Source of the DNA: Acanthaster planci
Lineage: Eukaryota > Echinodermata > Asteroidea > Valvatida > Acanthasteridae
Direction of reading: 5' to 3'
Assembly: GCF_001949145.1 (NCBI RefSeq)
Contig: NW_019091419.1
Location: 1,109,498-1,173,497, forward strand
DNA: 64,000 nt
Shown: positions 24,301 through 36,200 of the stretch, in pieces
Layout: every line of letters begins with the position of its first letter
Numbering within the stretch: position 1 is the first letter of the stretch
The notes under the pieces: model-generated
The model's database searches: none
Seen by the model: the letters and a program-made list of their open reading frames with translations, nothing else
What the model was told of the DNA's origin: nothing
Program-made: the position numbers and the translations under genes

Positions 24301-27300
24301 TTGTTTTGTGTGGATCCAGATTGCGATCAGTGATCTGTCATTGGTTCAGCAACACCAGAACCCATCTGATTGTACGAACCAGCCCTGGGATCACTGATCA
24401 TGATCCACAACCATGTGAAACAATCAGACCTGTAAACTCATGAGTGGGACTGTAGTTGGTTTGTAGACAACGAATGGACAGACCCATTCTTCGCTTGAAA
24501 ATCTTCTTTTTTTTTTGAGAATTTCGGTCCATCTTTGTCCTTTTTTTTTGGTCAGGTGTCCCGAGGGTGAGCTATTTGACTATCTCACCAAGGTCGTCAC
24601 ACTTTCGGAAAAGAAAACTAGGTGAGAAGCATTTATTCTTCTTTCTCCAAAACCCTTATACTTCAAACATTGTGCATAATCTCTTGGGCAATGTAGGTTG
24701 TGGTTTCAGAATAGAAAAGGCCTGTTATATAACCCTCAGGTAATCAGAACATCTGGTTGTCGAGTGGTCAGTGCAACAGTTTCATACCTTGATGGACTCT
24801 GAAGTGGGGTCCAATTTGGTGGCTGTATTGAATACCCACATACAGGACCAAACTTGGCTATTCCTTGTTATAGTTTAAAAAACAAGTATTCCCGATACCA
24901 TCACACATGTCGAAACAACCTCTCTGAAAACACAGCAATGTCTCACACGAGTTGCCAATTGAAAATGAAATTTTTAAAAAAAATTTCTTTTTCACCGAAG
25001 ATTGTCAAACAACTTCTGGTCGTGTTTGATTTAACCGAGCTCAGGGAAGCAACTTAGTATGGCAGTTTGGCACAGAGCGCTTTGCAGGGAAATTGCACCG
25101 TGGCACCCTACACTGAAATCAGATCTTTCGTTTAACTTGTCGTTTTTCCAGGAATATCATGAGGCAGATTCTAGATGCAATACAGTACATCCACAGCCAG
25201 GACATCGTCCACAGGGACATCAAGGTAAACTTTCCTTTCAACTAGTTTGAAACATTCAACAGCCATGAATTCTCTGCATATGCATTACCTCCACTAATTA
25301 AGCTTAAAACGGATCATTAAAAATGTGAGTTTTTTTCCCAACAGCCGGAGAATATTTTGCTCAAAGAAAATCTGACAGTGAAGATATCGGACTTTGGCAT
25401 GGCGGCTATCGTACAAGACGGAAAGCAACTAACAGGTGAGAATAGAAACAAAAATCAGTGTTCAGAAACTAAACATCCGAAGCCTCCCTTGCAGAATTTT
25501 CACCCTTGCACTGCTGCCACCTCCGTACTTGCTGACCCTCGCTAACCCCCATTCCTGCATTTCCCATGAAGTCATGATGCAGTATTACGACTAATTGTCC
25601 TCAGTAGCCACCATAAGACAGTAACAAATTAGAAAGATGTGTAATAGTGGGTTGTAACCCCCATGTCCTATTCCCCCACACACCCAGCAGGTGCCAGTAA
25701 AACAGGGTCATGAATAATGGAGGGACTGAAATAACTGACGGCTGTAGTTCCTGATTTCATTTTTGTGTTGCCATAGAGTGTAGGAGAAAGCACCACATTT
25801 TCTTTCAATATTGCCGGGGGGTCATGTCTTACATCCTCCTTAAATCCCCATCAGCCCATTTCCTGAATGCTAGATCTGCCTCAGTTTGAGTTGAGGCCCC
25901 AACCTTTGGGTGCAAAGAAAGTGCCCTTGGATTTCTACTTAGATGTTGGTACATGTATTTGGGGATTCATAGTTTTTACAAAAAATGCCAGGTTTTCTAA
26001 AAACAACATAGAAAGTGGCATTGATAAAATCGATATCCATGGTGAATGTCTTTCAAAAGACACATCTGGAAATCTGTCATATGACCTGTTTGTTTTACAC
26101 GGATCTGGATCGAGTCAACCAGTGATCTTAATGTTTGTTTGCTTCATCCATAAGGCGATATCTGGTGTCAGTGAACCAACGACAGATCACTGATTGTGAC
26201 CCAGATCCGTGTGAAACAAACAGGAGTGAAACAAACAGACCATAACTGATGCTTTGGTTGGTTTTTGTACCCATCGTTATCAGAAGCTTATCAAAACTCC
26301 AGGAATTGCTGTACTTCACGAAGTTTGTCCGTGATCCTTTTTTTTTTGCACATCAGAACTGTGTGGCACCCCTGGGTACATGGCCCCAGAGGCCCTGAAA
26401 TGCAGTATGAACTTGGATGGTGTCAAAGGTTACGGGAAGGAGATTGACCTGTGGGCCTGTGGGGTCATCATGTACACTTTGTGAGTATCGCTGGTCGTGG
26501 GCTGTCTCAGTGCATTTTTGTTTGGTGTATTTATATCCGGGAATAAAATGAGTATAATGGACAGAAGTGGCTGTGGTTTGTACATAGCAAGCTTATAAAG
26601 AAATACAGTATAACAATGATGACATCAGAGGTCAGGCAAGTCATTGAGTTTAAAGTTAAGTAACAGGTCATTCAGATGAGGGTCGTATCCACATTTTGGG
26701 TCGGAGCAAGGTGGAGGGGGCAAACTTGAATATGTTTGTCAATTTTTTATTAATCCATAACAGAATCATGTCCCTTCAGGACATTGCTAGTTTGTGTTTT
26801 CAAGTGTGGGCTTTTTCAATTCCTTAATCCTAACACTCCCAAATCTTCCAATTTCAATACATTTTACATACACCCTTGGGGGGTTAGGGTTAATAGAGGG
26901 ATACCAATACGACGCTTTTAGCGTTGATCTGTGCACTTCCACATTTGAAAACGAGGCTGTATGTGTCAGTTTCAATTCTTAATACAATAAGACGATTGAA
27001 AGTAAGGAGTCGAGATACAAAATACATAAAGGTATGTTAAATTCAGACTTTCCAGGCTACAAATTTTTGTGGAAGAGTCTTTCAGGATGACTCAACAGGT
27101 AAAATCCAAAGAAAAAATAACGACAATTTACCGCGAACTAACGTACCTGTGATGGTCGTGTATCTTGTGCAGTGGGTGTGGTTTAAACTGACGTGGTGTC
27201 ACATGAACGGGATACTGTTTAAACTGTGTGGACTCCACGGGCGCGCGGGGTGAAGTTCAACACAGAGAGCCTCGGTTTCGATGTGGATATGCGCAGACGG

Positions 27301-29453
27301 CGCTAATGTGAAATCCCTCTCCTAAAATAGACTTTTCCGGGGAGAGGGGGCATGACAACTCCCTCACTGGATCCGGCACTGAATCAAATTTTGAACTCGG
27401 TCAAAGGTATTCCACGGTCAGTATTCTGTCGATGCATGTCAGAGTGGCATGGGACTTGTGACTTTGCTCATAATCGCTGCTCCAGATACCAAAATACCAT
27501 TAGGAGAGAAGTTAAAAAACAACAAAGTTCGGTTTTAGAGTACAAACCTGAATATGGGGACTTCATATCTTGCTGGAAGGAAGCTTAGCATGCAGGAGTT
27601 ACATGTAGCTGTTTCTGTGTTGCGCATTCCTAGGCTTGTTGGTTGCCCGCCCTTCTGGCATCGGCGTCAGGTGATCATGCTGCGGACCATCATGGAGGGA
27701 CGGTACTCCTTTGGCAGCCCAGAGTGGGAGGATGTCAGTGAGGCAGCCAAGGACCTGGTGAGATTCCTAGCCCTCCAACCTGAACCCCTCCCCCACCCAT
27801 CCCCGCAGCAAATCTTGGCTCCAAAATTATAAAAATCTGTCTCTCGCGACACACTCCTTGGATGAGAGCTTTACTGAGAGAGTTGCAACATAAGGTCATG
27901 TTAACGCAAGACATGGCATGTGGTACGAGACACAATGTGAAGTTGAAAATTTTAGGTTGTTGGGCATACTATGTTGATTTGTTGAAAAATGGCTGTAAAT
28001 GACAGTGCTTTGAGGTGACATGACAAATGCGGACTTAGGAACCAAAATGGCTTCTGTTTTGGGTCACAAGCACACTGGTACAACTTCCGTGAATGCCATA
28101 CGGCTCCTTCAATTGTTCCAAGATGGAGTCAGATTTAGAGCTAGATGTGTGCCAATGATTCATATGTATCATGTTTTATTTCTAGATAAGAAGACTTCTT
28201 GTCGTACAGCCATCAGAGAGGCTAACGGCAAAAGAGGCGCTTCAAAATCAGTTCTTCCAAATTTCAGACTCGCCGTCCAAAATGGTTTTCACTCCTCGGA
28301 AGAAGTTTAGGGTAAGGAATATCTTTCTACACTTTATGCTTTAAGAAAAAAACCAGTTGGTCTGAAGACTTCAGTGGAGGTTTCAATCACACAATCCAAG
28401 CTTTTAAGACTGCATTAGATGACAGACATAGATATGACATTTTCTTTAGTAAGGCTGAGTCATTTCGAATAATTCACTATTTGACCTTCAATTCGATTGA
28501 ATAACTGAATATTCAGTTGTACCGACCGGCAGATTGTTGATGAACAAACTGTATACAAAATCAATTGCAATAACACACACATTTGTACATTATGATCAAC
28601 ATAATAGCTTCTCACATCTAGGAGTATTTCCAGCCACGATTTAGCAAGATTTAAGAGATGAACAAAACTTCTTGCCCTGTTGAGAATTTCTCTTCCTTTT
28701 AAATTGTTTAATGACTAATTTACTTTTTAAATCGTGAGATTTCTGACGCTTTTCATTTGAAACTGCTTGAAACAAACCTCCAAATTGCCATTTTTCACAT
28801 CTAAAACAGAAAATCTCTCTTCCTTTTTGGGAATTTTGAATTCATATATTCATATTTGAAAAATAATATTTGAATTTTCAAAAATCGATCTAAAATCCAG
28901 CACAGCCCTATTCTTTAGCCAAATAGTGCATGCATAAAACATGTTACATATGAGATTCAAAGTCACAGGACTGTCGCACGCCTGTACACAGAGCATTAGA
29001 ACTGAGAGACTTGGTTTGTTTTGGTCTGTCTTGGACTTGGTCACAGACTCATAATGTAAAAAGTTTAAATGTTGTGTCTAGGATAAAGTTGCAATGGCCA
29101 CAATTATGGGACAATATTGATCTAGTTTCCTGTCTCTTCCACCCTCACAGGCCGCCGTCTTAGCTGTCTCCGTCATCTGCACTCTGTCCCGCTACAGCAC
29201 CCAGCGCGCCATCCCCATCCGCCGGGCTCGCCAGAACCCCTACAAGGTGAAGGCTATCCGCAAGGTCATCGATGGCTGCGCCTTCGGCATGTACGGCCAC
29301 TGGGTCAAGAAGGGTGAGGTCCAGAACCGGGCGGCGCTCTTCGAGCACACGCCCAAGACAGAGCTGAAGAGCATGATGGACAACAAGGACTCGCCTCACA
29401 TGAGCCCCTCCGCCTCATTCGTCGGGATTGGCATCACGTTTGGACTGGGATGA
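21385..29453 (+). CDS. PHKG: Phosphorylase b kinase gamma catalytic subunit, 10 exons, complete
   Basis: Exons: 21385-21491, 22067-22248, 23198-23252, 24556-24621, 25152-25224, 25345-25435, 26357-26480, 27634-27757, 28186-28311, 29151-29453. All introns are GT-AG. The total is 1251 nt, or 416 aa, slightly longer than vertebrate gamma subunits. Kinase landmarks: Gly-loop GKGISSTV (residues 35-42), ATP lysine 57 in FAVKII, HRDIK with Asp159, DFG 177-179, activation-segment Glu192 (TELCGTPGY) in place of a phosphorylatable residue, and APE 201-203. The acidic residue is the known reason why gamma is constitutively active once freed from its regulatory subunits. Residues from about 300 form a basic C-terminal tail ([16 protein letters not shown]) matching the calmodulin-binding region. 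The product would phosphorylate glycogen phosphorylase in the cytosol as part of the alpha-beta-gamma-delta holoenzyme. The ATG at 21385 is the first in frame after an untranslated leader. Vertebrates have two paralogues; which one this corresponds to is not decided. Confidence 0.97.
23788..24220. mobile_element. Foldback element in PHKG intron 3
   Basis: AGAGCACCTCTAAGGAAAA at 23788 is mirrored by TTTTCCTTAGAGGTGCTCT ending at 24220. Internally GATGTGAAT...GCGTCATTCGGAGAAAACAGAGAAAA...GGTTTATCC pairs with the reverse complement, so nearly the whole 433 bp folds back on itself around a short centre near 24035. There is no coding capacity. It is a MITE-like foldback element between the exons ending at 23252 and beginning at 24556. 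Confidence 0.85.
24295..24433. mobile_element. Small MITE, copy A (PHKG intron 3)
   Basis: CCTGTTTGTTTTGTGTGGATC near 24296 is mirrored by GATCCACAACCATGTGAAACAATCAGACCTG ending about 24432, and internal GATCAGTGATC / GATCACTGATC blocks also pair. It is the same family as 26085-26224. Confidence 0.7.
26085..26224. mobile_element. Small MITE, copy B (PHKG intron 6)
   Basis: The 44-base ends (26085-26128 and 26181-26224) are close inverted repeats beginning CCTGTTTGTTT and containing ACACGGATCTGG and CAGTGATCT. The 140-bp unit shares ends with 24295-24433, showing an active family of short inverted-repeat elements in this gene. Confidence 0.8.
26824..26893. mobile_element. piggyBac-like mini-MITE, 70 bp
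   Basis: TTAATCCTAACACTCCC at 26824 faces GGGGGGTTAGGGTTAA ending at 26893, giving TTAA on both sides and imperfect CCCTAAC ends. It lies in PHKG intron 7 and is related to 15925-16230 and 42755-42813. Confidence 0.5.
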
Positions 29454-32400
29454 TGACGGCTGAACTTAGGGAGTTTATCAAAATAACTAACAGATGCCAA
29501 GCTTTTCAGTGCAAGACTATCGAGTAATTTCAGCTCTGTGGAATGTTTGCTGCCGGCACCTTTAAATGTTAATGCATCTGCTGGCTGACCTGCTGCGCCA
29601 AAAAAGTAGCAGGATTTTTATGAGTGTGTCGCATATTGTCCATCAACTCTCCCAATTCTCATAAGATTGGTGTGTTAGAATTGCGCTCTCGTATTTAACA
29701 ATTTCAGTCTGAGACTGCAGTTTGGCATTTCCATGGCTTGTGTGAGCGTACAGTAACAAGACAAGATACAACTTCGGTAATGTGTTCCTGAGTTCTACAT
29801 GTAGGGCTCTTCTGCAAGACGATGAGTGGTAAGGTACTTTTGCCTGTCCATTTGGGAGAAAGTAGATGGGATTTCGGTGGCCGTGCAATCTAACCAGGCT
29901 ACGTCAGATTGATGATACTGTGTCTTATTGGCCCTGGCTGTGCGCAAGTGCCTTGGCCCACCGAGGGCACGAAGAAATCTGATGGAAGAAGTAACGGTGC
30001 CTTCCTGTCGGGCAGAGGACCAAGTCGCTACGTTAATCACCTTTTTCTGTATCTCGACACAAGATGGCCTTCCCTGTGCCCCAGAATGCATAGAAAACGT
30101 CTGTACTGTCACTACATGGACACATGATAGACATGGACACATGATAGAAGTGTGGAGGCCATTGTCTATTATTACTCTTCAAACGTGGTTAACGTTGTAG
30201 CCCCTCTGGTCATGCACTTTGAGGGGACATTTGTGACTAAAAATATCCATTTGAAACTACCTTGTAAACCATACTGATGAAGATGAAAATCTCAGAGTAA
30301 GACGGATTTGTTGAACGACTGACAACACATATATCATGAGAAAATGTACTGAATGGTGTGCAATTTTTTGTACCGGGAACTAACACATTAATGACACAAC
30401 GGTACATGTACATGTATACCCACAGAGGCATGATGATGCGTGCCTCTGTAACAACATTTTGATATTCAGCCAAATTAAACTGACTTAGGTTTTGCAGCCA
30501 AAACAAACCCAAAGCGATTATAACTTAGCTTAAGAGGTTATTCTCCTTAAAAAGAAAAAAAACCATAATGATCTTTCAAATGATTCAGTGACCTTTTTGT
30601 TAAGGGAAATACCATACATGTACCAATACGATAGGAACAAAATCTGTGGTCCGAACCTGACGTTTGGGAATTGTCAAATGGGTAAGGTTTGAACCATTCT
30701 GTGGTTGGCACAGCGTAGGGACCTGCTGGGGGTAATATCCACGTCCAATCATTTAAATAACACCATTCAGGGAACTCATGAAGCATAGTACACAACTCAT
30801 GGGTATATTACTTTGCAAGTTTGGGTTTATAAAATGTATTCACATAGTATTTATGAGGTTTGTTTCATCAAATATGTAACTTATAAAGACTAATTTATAA
30901 CAGGCTGAGCGAGTATATTATTTACCAGTAAATGATATAATGTAGGCTTTCAGTAATTTCATGTATACTTACGAGGGCTCTTAAAAACATAGGCCTCAGG
31001 TTTCCTCTCATTAGGGTATTGGATTGTTTGAAAGTTATACAGTAAACAAATCCTGGAAGACCTACGGGTATGTAAGGGATTGCAAATTTGAAAAGTTGTG
31101 CTGTGAAGACTGTGGTGATCATCCTTGGCCCCAGAATCAAGGTAGAGTATTTTTACCCCTGCTCGTAAGGCCTATAAATCATTTTTTGAATCAGTTAAAG
31201 CTCACAGCACTTTTAAAGGAGCAAGGGTTTACTTTTTTTGAATGGCCGGTGAACTGTGCTGTTCAAGATGTATAGAAATTTCAAGTACCTAGGCTGTGGG
31301 AAAACTAGATTGTGAGATATCCATTGTAAAGTCTGGTTTTTGCATTGTGGAGCAAATCTTACATCCTGTTAGGTATAGACAAATCTTAGGAGATGCCTTT
31401 CTTGCGGGGTCATCACACCCACGCGCAGGTCTTAACTTGGGCGTGCGCGCACACTTCGGCAATTTCAGCACCCTATTGGTTCAAGAGGAAGTGAAATGCG
31501 GGCCTACCACCTGCGTGCGAACAGGATGGCCACACAAATGACTTCCTACTCTGGTCGCCGGATTAGTCCATACTGGATCTCCACATGATCAACTTGGACA
31601 GATTTTAATCACAGATTATTTAAGTGTAAATGTGGAGCAACTCTAACATCCTATACCCGTATATATTCTGTAGTTTCTCACGATGATCAACTTGGACAGA
31701 TTTTCCGTGGTGTACATGTACATTAACCCTTCCCCTTAGATTCTGCTTTCATGATAAAGACTGCTCTGTATTTCAGTGTGAACTGGGCTTAAGGTTAAGT
31801 AATTAAAAAAACCCACTGGTTTTCATCTGCAAAAACCAAAGCAAGTGATGTGTGCATGGTATTGCTAATTTAAAGAAAATATTAAAGAAAAATGACTGCT
31901 GTATTTCTTGGTGGGGGTCTGTAGAATTCACAGCAAAACACATGTATTCTATACATTTCTGAGGGCTTGAGCAAGTGTTCATGGTTTGAAAAGTATCAGT
32001 AATGTGAGCAGCAAATATTGAAATAACGCTTTCTGACATGAAGGTGTTCCTTTTGGGAATATGACATTTTGGAAAGTCCATTGTGTTATATGCGCATTTC
32101 CGGTTTGGAAGTGACTTAATAAAATGTCATCCTCAACTGTCCTTGATTGGTGTACTAAGTACAAAGAGGGCATTTATCAATTTTCCGGTGTGTTAAGAGT
32201 TTTGAAACATCTTTGTGAAATCTGCATCACTTTCAAGATCTTTAACAAACGTGTGTGAGAGATTTGTTTTTTTACGGTTTTTTGACTTGTTCAACCAGGT
32301 TGATGTCCATTTTGGCAATCTGGAGTTAAGGATTGTTTTTATGGGAGGTTAGTTTCAATGGTTCTGTTGTCCATTAAAAGAAATAAATATTTTTTGCTGT

Positions 32401-33212
32401 TTGAAATGCTGCACAATGTTTTAGTAGGTACTACATTACATTCAAACACAAATTTCAAGGGGGTGCTCTGCTTAAAGAAGTCACATATAATTATGCGTTA
32501 GTGAACTGATTTTGTCAAATTTGCAACCTTTCTGTCATTTTCTTAAAAAATCTGCTCTTTAATTCTGCAACCAGTTTCTGTATTTAACTATCCAAGTTAT
32601 GCAAAACGTGACCAGTGTGAGTATTTTATATAATTCATATTTATATGTATTTTTCATTTTCCTTCGTTACAAGATCATTTGATGATGCTTGAATATGAGT
32701 AATAAATCCCAACAGAAACATCTCTGAGATATAATTGTTGACACTTTGTCGTAACTGAACTCTGCTGGACCCTTATGGCACACCAATGTTGGTATGTACA
32801 TGATGTATGCACATGTTGATGTTACACAATCAGTGTAGCTGGTTTACCAAACATGGCAATACGCGTGACCGGTGTTCCAATACGTGGGACAGAGTGCACC
32901 CTTTACCGTTCTCCCAACAAAGATTTTCCCCTGGGTCAGCATACCTACAATTGATCGCATTCTTACTCTGCAAAGTTACCATGATTGATTTTCACTTGAC
33001 AAGGCGAACAAACAAAAGAACCAATAGCGTCTTTGCCCGAGTGTTGTGACCACAGCACGCGGGTGATGGCTCCGTCTGTCTTTAGTCGTGTGTGAGGGAG
33101 CGTCGAGTGCGCAGCCTGCCGGACTCCAATGAACAGCTGCTGAGTAACAACCAGTTTGAATCACCATGAGGGTGCTGTCACGGCACCTCCCCCAAGGCTG
33201 TGTGTGAACCGA
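29454..33212. other. Convergent interval between PHKG and the SRRD-like gene
   Basis: This presumably holds both 3' UTRs. AATAAA at 32118-32123 is one possible PHKG signal, but it would need a UTR of about 2.7 kb. A short tandem duplication of ATGGACACATGATAGA is at 30115-30150. The phrase GATCAACTTGGACAGATTTT occurs twice (31587 and 31682). No coding exon is supported. Confidence 0.35.
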
Positions 33213-36200
33213 TCAAGGTGGCCCATCCTTGCAAAGGATGATCTCAGTCGCTGCATCTAGATCATAGTGCGGCTTGTCCTGACTATCCCAGAATGCGCAG
33301 GGAACTTCCCGCAGCCTCTCTTGCGGAAAGACGTGGATGGACGTGTCGTTGAAAATGTCCATAAAACGAAAGTTGCTTTTAATGGGGAACTCCCTCACGT
33401 GTGGGGCAATCTGGAAAGTGCTTGAGTTAAGGCAGACTACTACCAAATTTTACTTTCTCAAACAGAAAGCCAGAGCTAAAAGTGCTGTGACAAGGCCCAT
33501 GTTGATGCATACACCAAAATGTTAATGGACAAATATAATTTCAATATGCTGAAGGTTATTACACACGTACAAAACTAGTTCATTTATAAGAATTATTTTT
33601 AGCCCTAAATTACATCTCAAAACACCTGGAGACCTTTTACACCAACTCAAGCCTTCTGAAAGGATACCTGCTGTAAGTAACGAAAGTCTTGCAACACTCT
33701 GCTTGGTAATCTGAAATTTGAACAAAAAAGTAAGAATGAGTAAGAATCCTATATTTGAAATTGGTGGTGTTTAGTTTTTCTGAATTGAGGAACTGATCGT
33801 CAAAAATATTGAAACATTTCTGGATTTGCTGGAAAACCAGAGGAGGGGGAGTATGCTCCCTAAAAATTCAACAACTTATTTTCAAAGAACCAATCAAAAG
33901 TCACATTTTGAAGGACTAGAGGAAATCTGAAGAAACCCTAGTGTAGCCTACCTTTCTTGGATATTCTTGAAGCTGTTGCCGATGATGGTGATGCCTGCAA
34001 GTCCTTCCACACTCCAGTTAGCCCACAGCAGGTTGTTGTAAAGTGGTTTGCCGCAATGAGGCATGTAGAAGAGCGTTGGCTCACTAGCTACTCTCTTACA
34101 CTCCTGTGATATTGATGGAGAAATTGAACGGATTTTTTTGAAACTCTAGTTTCCCCAAATCTACCACCTGGGTATGGTGGTCTAAAATGGACAGGCAAGC
34201 GTCATAATTCAACTTTTTCAACATTTTCTAATGTTGCAGTTCAACTTTCAAATGTCGTGGTTCAACTCATAAACACTGGGGTTTCACTTCCTAACATCAC
34301 ACTGTACTTCAAGTTACTGCTGGGGTGTTGTTTAATATTCAGTGTATACCTACAGGACCTACATAATTGCCAGTTGGCATTCTGGTTTATTGCTCTATGC
34401 ATTTATGCATGTCAGTTTGAAAGTTGAAAGGCAACGTTCAGAAGGTGAACATGGCATTTGAAAAGATGAATTGCGACATTTGAAAGTTGAACCTTGTCTT
34501 TGGTAAGTTGACAGGTGGTGTTTGAAAGTTGAACTGCAGAATTTGAAAAGTTGACCTGCGACGTTTGAAAGTTGAACCAAGATGTTTGGGCAAAGCTTGA
34601 AAGCCGAAGCACAATGTTTGAAAAGCTGAAGCCTGATTGCCTGTTCATTTTAGAACACTATACCTAGGTACAATTTCCTGGAGTTGCTTACCAGAGGAAC
34701 ATGCTTAGCGAAGGACAAAATTCCTCAGCAAAAACATGTGACCAGCCAAAAGGTGTGACATGAACTGGTAGTGGCTGGTTCCCAGCTGAATTCTGTCAAG
34801 CAAATAAATTTCCCAAGCAAGTTCTTAGTGCCTAGAGGCACGGTGATGTTGGGCTGAGGACAGCAATCTACACAATGGGCAGACGTTGTCAATGCTATCA
34901 CTCTTTCTTGTGTGCATTTAATGAGCAACAACTTCTGAATATCGACCATATTTGCAGTGGACACACGGCAATGATTTGATCAAGTTACCAAGAAGGCACT
35001 GATACCACACTCTATGCAGGGTAGTTGACTAACCGCTGAATATCACAGGTCAGCAACAAACCTAAGAATTACCAATCCAATCAAACTCACTGCTCTTTCC
35101 TCAAAGATCACACATCTAGCTCCTGTTGTCTTGGAAAAAGACATGTACCCTTTGATCAACAAAATGTGCTCTAAAGACAAAGGTAATCGCTCCATCTTAC
35201 CAATGTCAATGTACGTAGGCCGATAGTTTTCAAATATCCTTACCTCATTCTGTGGTATGATGTCCAAGCCAAGACTTGACAATATCTGCATCTCTTCAGC
35301 CGTAAATCTGGGATCATACACATGACACTCAGAGGACTTGATCTGTTGATAAAATATCAATCAATTACACAATACAGAGACCTGTACATTTAATATCTCT
35401 TTCTTTAGGTTTAACCACTTCAAGAACAACAATTCTAATTTACCTTAACCCTCCTCAGTCCCATTTGAGTATCCAGATGCAAAAAGTGAAAATGCTCTTT
35501 TTACACTGGTTTCCTAAAGTCTTTACCTTCAGTCCTTCACAAATGAGCAGCAGCAATGCCAGCTGGTACCTCGCAATGGCGCAATCTGTGAAGTTGCCAA
35601 GTCCATAGCACACCACAGTGTGCACTGACCCGCTGACAACCCCATCCCTGGCTGGACCCTTGATCTCTGTGACTTCATCTCTCTGGTTACCCACAAAGTC
35701 ATCTTCGGAGCTCTTGCTGTCAATTTTTGAACTGTCTTGGCGAGCACTGCATGGATCATCATCGTGTTCAGTCCTGATCCCACACGGTCCATCTTCTGCT
35801 GTTTTTGAATTCAAATCTGTTCCACCATTTGGAGTATCCTGTAAGTTCTTATTGTAGTTTCCAGGGGCCTTTGCTTCTGAAGATGAATAGCTTGCCTTCT
35901 GTTGATTTACTACCGTAATATTTCCACTGTCTTTTTCAACTGCAGATGACCTCTTTTCATTCAAAGCAGCAAAGAGTGACTCTGCAAAGCAAAAAGATTT
36001 AAAGAGTCAGAAAGCTTAACCTCTAAAACTGTAACTGCTGCTCCACTCTCTCCACTCTACAGGTTTCTTCAGGCTTGCGAGCTACATTGCCTGGGGTGCT
36101 TAAGAGGAATCCTTGGTGTCGTTACTGGAAATAATTAAGAATAATTCATCTAAAAAGAAACTGAGAATTTCAAATGCACATGAATAAATGTACATAAAGA

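Noticed and set aside
31587-31704. Repeated GATCAACTTGGACAGATTTT as a transposon end pair
   Set aside because: Only one 20-base phrase is shared, in direct orientation, without further structure; probably a small local duplication.
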